This document shows, in pieces, positions 60,171 to 64,000 of a DNA stretch of 64,000 nucleotides. A model generated the notes under the pieces. It searched no databases, was not told where the DNA came from, and was given only the letters and a program-made list of their open reading frames with translations. How positions within the stretch are numbered: position 1 is the stretch's first letter; each line of letters starts with the position of its first letter. The DNA comes from QWHO01 sp039809865. Its GTDB lineage: Bacteria; Vulcanimicrobiota; Xenobia; Xenobiales; QWHO01. Made by a program: the position numbers and the translations under genes. The DNA is taken from positions 1 to 64,000 of the forward strand of contig JBDHVW010000023.1 in the NCBI GenBank assembly GCA_039809865.1, given 5' to 3'.

Positions 60171-61580
60171 ATGAAGCGCTTCTGGGCCATGATGGCGGTA
60201 CTCACGACTCTGCGGTTGCTGGTGATCGGCCGCGTCGGATTAGCTCAGGAGGAAGCCTACCACTGGAACTTCGCGCAGCACCCGGACTTTTCGTATTTCG
60301 ATCATCCCCCGATGGTTGGCTGGCTCATCGCGCTCTCGCCCGGCAGCAGCGAGTTCTTCGTGCGCTTGCCCGCGGTGCTGCTGTTCGTGGCCTCCAGCTG
60401 GTTCATCTTCGACCTGGGGCGCCGCATGTTCGGCGAGAACGTCGGGCTGGGCAGCGCGCTGCTGCTCAACTTCATGCCGATCTTCGCCCTGTTCAGCGCG
60501 GTGATGATGCCCGATTCGCCCCATCTGCTGGCCTGGTGCGCTGGATTGTGGGCCGGCTGGCGTCTGGTCGAGTCCGAGGACCAGCGCTGGTGGATCGTCC
60601 TGGGGATCATCACCGGCCTTGGCATGCTCTCGAAGTATCCCGCCCTGCTCATTCCGCTGCCGGCGTTCTTGCTGGTCCGGCGCCGGGGCGTCTTCTTGTG
60701 CGGCGTCATCGCGCTGTTGCTGTTCTCGCCCGTGCTCTACTGGAACGCCACCCACGATTGGGCTTCCTTCCTGTTCCAGGGCACCCAGCGCTTCGGCGAG
60801 GCCACCCGCCCCGGCCATCTCTGGCGCTCGTGGGTGTTCCAGTTGGGACTGGCCACGCCTGCGGGGCTGGCGCTCATCCTCTGGGCTCACTACCGGGCTT
60901 TGCGGCGCTGGCACGACCGGCGGTTCGCCTATCTCTCGCTGGCCTCGCTGCCGTTCTTGACCTTGATGGCGGTGCTCTCGCTGCAGCGACTGGTGCAACT
61001 CAACTGGCCGTTGCCCGGTTACGTGGGCGCTGTGGTGCTGGTGGTGGCTCTGCTGGCCGAAGGCTGGCCCTCCACGCGCCTGGCGGTTGTGGCGCTGGCC
61101 TTCTGGGGAGGCCTGCTGAGCTATCTGGTCTGGTTGCCGGCCCTGGTCCCGATCGCTGCCTTTAATCCGGCCGATACCTTCGACGGTTGGGACGAGATGG
61201 CCCGGCACGCGGCCTCCGTGCGCGCCTCCATGGCGCGCCCCGAGCATACCTTCTACCTGGGCAGCGGCTATCCGCAGGCCAGCGAGATCGCCTATTATCT
61301 GCGCGAGCCCCACCGCTGTCTGGCCCAGAACGCGGTCGGCCTGCCCGGGGCCGTCTCCTTCCAGTTCTGGGAGCAGCCCGACGACTTTGCCGGTTGGGAT
61401 GCCGTGGTGGTCACCGAAGGGAGCCGATTCGTGATCCCCCGAGAAGCTCTGGACCCCTATTTCGAGCGGGTCGAGGAGGGGGAAACTTTCGTGGTGGAAA
61501 GAGCTGGAAGCCCCCTGCGCCGATGCACCTTCTATCGGGCCTACGGGTATCGTCCCCCCAAGAGCGAAAAAGACAGGTGA
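60171..61580 (+). CDS. GT39/GT83-type membrane glycosyltransferase (ArnT/PMT-like)
   Basis: 469 residues with about eleven TM helices. The first periplasmic loop EEAYHWNFAQHPDFSYFDHP, then PMVGWLI, is the PMT/ArnT catalytic region (acidic pair and FDHPP). ALLLNFMPIFALFSAVMMPDSPHLLAWC and GLGMLSKYPALLIP are further family blocks. These enzymes move a sugar from a polyprenyl-phosphate donor onto a protein or lipid A on the outer face of the inner membrane. A soluble C-terminal domain (about 340-469) follows. First gene of an operon with the two-component genes; it overlaps the response regulator start. Confidence 0.85.
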   Translation: MKRFWAMMAVLTTLRLLVIGRVGLAQEEAYHWNFAQHPDFSYFDHPPMVGWLIALSPGSSEFFVRLPAVLLFVASSWFIFDLGRRMFGENVGLGSALLLNFMPIFALFSAVMMPDSPHLLAWCAGLWAGWRLVESEDQRWWIVLGIITGLGMLSKYPALLIPLPAFLLVRRRGVFLCGVIALLLFSPVLYWNATHDWASFLFQGTQRFGEATRPGHLWRSWVFQLGLATPAGLALILWAHYRALRRWHDRRFAYLSLASLPFLTLMAVLSLQRLVQLNWPLPGYVGAVVLVVALLAEGWPSTRLAVVALAFWGGLLSYLVWLPALVPIAAFNPADTFDGWDEMARHAASVRASMARPEHTFYLGSGYPQASEIAYYLREPHRCLAQNAVGLPGAVSFQFWEQPDDFAGWDAVVVTEGSRFVIPREALDPYFERVEEGETFVVERAGSPLRRCTFYRAYGYRPPKSEKDR

Positions 61581-62245
61581 TGCGGGTCTTACTGGCTGAA
61601 GACGAGAGAGGGATCGCGGATTTCCTGGTGACGGGCCTCAGCGAGCAGGGCTACGCGGTCGATCTGGCCGAGGACGGTGAATTGGCCCTGGACTGGCCGG
61701 GCATCGCCTCTTACGACCTCATCGTGCTGGACGTGATGCTGCCCGTCCGTCCCGGCACCGAGGTCTGCCGGCTGCTGCGAGAGCGCGGCCTGAAGACGCC
61801 CATCCTGATGTTGACGGCGCGCGACTCGATCGAGGACCGGGTGCTCGGGCTCGACAGCGGCGCCGACGATTACCTGGTCAAACCCTTCGCGTTCAGTGAG
61901 CTGCTGGCGCGGATGCGGGCGCTGGCGCGGCGCCCGCCCCAGCTCAGCGGACGTGTCCTGGAGCTGGCCGACTTGAGCCTGGACACGGTCACGCGCCGGG
62001 CCTCCCGGCGGGGACGCGAGGTGCGTCTGACCACCAAGGAATACAGCCTGCTCGAGTATTTCCTGCGGCACCCCTACCAGGTTCTCTCGCGCGATCAGAT
62101 CGCCGAGAACGTCTGGAACCACGATTTTGACAATGCCACCAACGTGATCGACGTCCACATCCGCAACCTGCGCCGCAAGCTGGAGGAGCCGAGTCTTCTG
62201 AACACCATTCGCGGGGCTGGATACATACTGTCGGACCAGATGTGA
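61580..62245 (+). CDS. OmpR/PhoB-family response regulator
   Basis: 221 residues; the ATG shares its A with the preceding TGA. The receiver has LLAEDE, phospho-acceptor D51 (LIVLDVMLP), MLTARD and K in YLVKPFAF. The winged helix (about 125-221) has LTTKEYSLLEYFLRHPYQVL, then NATNVIDVHIRNLRRKLEE and TIRGAGYIL. It resembles the PmrA/QseB/CopR branch. It probably binds the TTCAT repeats upstream of 58577 and 60171 and so controls its own operon. The next gene overlaps by 4 nt. Confidence 0.93.
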   Translation: MRVLLAEDERGIADFLVTGLSEQGYAVDLAEDGELALDWPGIASYDLIVLDVMLPVRPGTEVCRLLRERGLKTPILMLTARDSIEDRVLGLDSGADDYLVKPFAFSELLARMRALARRPPQLSGRVLELADLSLDTVTRRASRRGREVRLTTKEYSLLEYFLRHPYQVLSRDQIAENVWNHDFDNATNVIDVHIRNLRRKLEEPSLLNTIRGAGYILSDQM

Positions 62246-63477
62246 GCACCCACACGCGTCTCACGCTCTGGTACGCCGGGGTGCTGGCCCTGGTGCTGCT
62301 GGTCTTCAGCCTGGGGACTTACTGGCTGCTGCGGCAGTCGCTCTACATGACGCTGGATGAGAGCCTGGAGAATCGCTCCCGCGACCTGGTCGGCCTGATC
62401 GCGGTGCGCCACGGCGTATTTCCCGGGATGATCCCCGACCCCGTCGACCAGTACGTCCGCGTTTACGACGCGCAGGGCAAACTGGCGTTCTCGACTCCCC
62501 AGACCGCCAGCTATCGCGTGCGGCGCAGCGCCCTGCCGGACGGAGGCGTGCTGGAAGTGGGAATCGAGACCACCGAGGTTCAGGATCTGCTGTGGCGGCT
62601 GACCCTGGTTTGGCTCTGGACGATCCCCCTGTCGCTGCTGGTGGCCAGTCTGGTCGGCGCCTTCATGGCGCGCCGCGCCCTTCGGCCCATCGATGAGCTG
62701 ACGCGAATGGCGCAGCGCATTACCGCCGAAGATCTGAGCCAGCGGATCGACACCCGGATGGCCCAGGACGAGGTCGGGCGCCTGGCCACCACCCTGAATG
62801 CGATGATCGCGCGGCTGGAGAGCGCCTTTGCCCGCCAGCGCCAGTTTACCGCCGATGCTTCGCACGAGCTGCGCACTCCCCTGACGATTCTCAAAGGACA
62901 GCTCGACGTGGCTCTGCAGCGTGAGCGCACTCCCGAGGAGTATCGCGCGGCCCTGGTCTCGCTGGGGGAGCAGACGGACCGGATGATCCGCCTGGTGGGG
63001 AGTCTCCTGACCCTGTCGCGGGCCGAGTCGGGCCAGCTTTCGACCACGTTCGAGCCCCTGGATGCCGGAGATCTCGTCACGGGCGCGGTGGAGCAGATGA
63101 GCATGCTGGCCGAGGAGCGCGGCGTGCCTCTGAGGGTCGAAGGGGGTCCTGTGGCCACCTTTCGAGGGGATGAAGATCTGCTGCTGCAGCTCATCCTGAA
63201 CCTGATCGACAACGCCCTCAAAGCGGGTGGCAGCGTGACGGTGGGTTGGACCGAGCGCTCGTTGTGGGTCCGCGACACCGGGGTCGGCATCGCGCCCGAG
63301 CACCTGCCGCAGCTCTTCGAACGCTTTTACCGGGTGGACAAATCGCGCAGCCGTGCGGCCGGCGGCACCGGGCTGGGGCTGGCGATCGGGCACTGGATCG
63401 CCCAGGTGCACGGAGGGGCTCTGCGCGTGGAGAGCGCGCCGGGTCGGGGGTCCACGTTCCGGTTAGAGTTCAATTAG
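62242..63477 (+). CDS. sensor histidine kinase, partner of the preceding regulator
   Basis: 411 residues from a GTG overlapping the regulator TGA. TM1 (about 10-30), a periplasmic region of only about 80 residues, TM2 (about 125-145), HAMP (RRALRPIDELTRMAQRI), HisKA with H208 (ADASHELRTPLTILKGQ) and HATPase with NLIDNALKAG, DTGVGIAPEH, FERFYRVDKSRS and GGTGLGLAI. This is the QseC/PmrB-like class. It senses an unknown envelope signal and phosphorylates D51 of the neighbour. The 3' end overlaps glycerate kinase by 15 nt. Confidence 0.93.
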   Translation: MSTHTRLTLWYAGVLALVLLVFSLGTYWLLRQSLYMTLDESLENRSRDLVGLIAVRHGVFPGMIPDPVDQYVRVYDAQGKLAFSTPQTASYRVRRSALPDGGVLEVGIETTEVQDLLWRLTLVWLWTIPLSLLVASLVGAFMARRALRPIDELTRMAQRITAEDLSQRIDTRMAQDEVGRLATTLNAMIARLESAFARQRQFTADASHELRTPLTILKGQLDVALQRERTPEEYRAALVSLGEQTDRMIRLVGSLLTLSRAESGQLSTTFEPLDAGDLVTGAVEQMSMLAEERGVPLRVEGGPVATFRGDEDLLLQLILNLIDNALKAGGSVTVGWTERSLWVRDTGVGIAPEHLPQLFERFYRVDKSRSRAAGGTGLGLAIGHWIAQVHGGALRVESAPGRGSTFRLEFN

Positions 63478-64000
63478 GCAGAGGTCGTTGGCGTTGGTGC
63501 CCGTGGGGCCAGGCTTGAGGAGGGCGCCCACGGCCTCGAGCAGCGGGTAGGCGTTGTTTTCTTCCAGGTGCCTTTGGGGGTCGAAGCCCAGCGCGCGGGC
63601 CCTGGCGCAGGTCTCGCCGTCGACGATGGCCCCGGCCGCGTCGGTGGGGCCGTCGATGCCGTCGGAGCCGGCCGCCAGGAGGCGTGCGTTCTGGCCCTCG
63701 ACCAGGAGGGCGAAGGCCAGGGCCAGCTCCTGGCAGCGGCCGCCTTTGCCGTCGTGGTTTTTGAGGGTGACGGTGGGCTCGCCGCTGGCCACCCATCGGC
63801 CCGGGGAAAGATGGGAGAGCTCTCGCGCCACCTGGCGGGCCTCGCCCTGCAGAGCCCAGGTCGCCAGTTGCGATCGGGGCCAGGCCGCGACGGCCGCCTG
63901 GGCCAGGGTCCGATTGTCGGCCAGAATCTTGTAGCGGCAACTTTCGAAGCACGGGTCGCCGGGCTTGACGGTCTCCTGGAACGGCAGGAAGGGAAGGTCG
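63463..64000 (-). CDS. glycerate 2-kinase / MOFRL-family protein, 5' end outside window
   Basis: The frame is open to the window edge; the last 178 residues are visible. ASGEPTVTLKNHDGKGGRCQ, then ELALAFA, AGSDGIDGPTDAAGAIVDG and GPTGTNANDLCLIEL are the MOFRL C-terminal signature of GckA/TtuD-type glycerate kinases, which phosphorylate D-glycerate to 2-phosphoglycerate. The common consensus GGRNQEL reads GGRCQEL here. The N-terminal half, including the nucleotide site, lies beyond the window. Convergent with the sensor kinase. Confidence 0.85.
   Translation of the reverse strand, partial: DLPFLPFQETVKPGDPCFESCRYKILADNRTLAQAAVAAWPRSQLATWALQGEARQVARELSHLSPGRWVASGEPTVTLKNHDGKGGRCQELALAFALLVEGQNARLLAAGSDGIDGPTDAAGAIVDGETCARARALGFDPQRHLEENNAYPLLEAVGALLKPGPTGTNANDLCLIEL

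Overview
This is one GC-rich chromosomal window with very high coding density. Genes lie on both strands, and neighbours often overlap by 4 nt (GTGA or ATGA) or by 8-44 nt at convergent 3' ends. Its mix of lipoproteins, two type IV pilin/pseudopilin gene sets, a GspF/PilC-type platform protein, OmpR-type two-component genes and many orphan secreted or membrane proteins suggests a free-living bacterium of a poorly cultured phylum. I cannot place it from sequence alone. A Vulcanimicrobiota/Xenobia-like lineage is only a guess. I saw no tRNA, rRNA, CRISPR, prophage or intact insertion sequence.

Layout. 0-7.5 kb: the end of a TPR protein, a DUF4838 lipoprotein, a 58-residue orphan, a 589-residue orphan, an OPA-family organophosphate antiporter and a class I terpene-synthase-like protein. 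7.5-8.5 kb: non-coding tandem repeats of about 240 bp, each with a strong hairpin. 8.5-16.7 kb: RlmK-type rRNA methyltransferase, fold-type II PLP enzyme, small alpha/beta hydrolase, a lipoprotein with a DnaJ-like CxxC pair, a HExxH protein, Nei glycosylase and a subtilase. 16.7-22.6 kb: an ABC-2-like membrane protein, a small secreted protein and a four-gene pilin-like operon ending in a prepilin-beta-propeller fusion. 22.9-29.2 kb: the large NAD-glutamate dehydrogenase and three small downstream genes. 29.3-36 kb: a TPR-like protein with a repetitive tail, an Ig-like secreted protein, a hybrid histidine kinase, an ADP-ribosylglycohydrolase remnant, endonuclease III and 4-alpha-glucanotransferase.

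36-44 kb: an orphan single-TM protein, then three pilin-like genes between two HTTM paralogues, then a GspF/PilC homologue on the other strand. The first of these pilins carries a large Thr/Gly repeat. 44-50 kb: small secreted proteins, an amidase, a PlsC-type acyltransferase, two tandem glycine-rich membrane paralogues and a double-PilZ protein. 49-53 kb: hydantoinase/oxoprolinase-type A and B subunits. 53-58 kb: membrane protein, MsrB, Fur-family regulator and glutathionyl-hydroquinone reductase. An FtsH-like protein follows that keeps the M41 zinc-protease motifs but has lost the key ATPase residues, and it is directly followed by an orphan membrane protein. 58-63.5 kb: an envelope-modification locus of GT2, PAP2, DUF347 protein, GT39/ArnT-like transferase, response regulator and sensor kinase. 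Both forward transcription units there start at a matching TTCAT direct-repeat promoter. The window closes inside a MOFRL-family glycerate kinase.

The main candidate for something undescribed is a set of short terminal peptides shared by otherwise unrelated proteins. Five proteins start M-[QHN]-[VI]-x-x-[LVP]. The subtilase and the FtsH-like protein share SSLSRP plus an Ala/Ser-rich linker. Three others share D-x-V-x-[LF]-S, and two end in a [VI]GG[IV]-x-x-basic tail. None of these has a recognisable Sec signal. This could be an uncharacterised sorting or scaffold-binding code, linked to the inactive-ATPase FtsH-like protease; that is inference.
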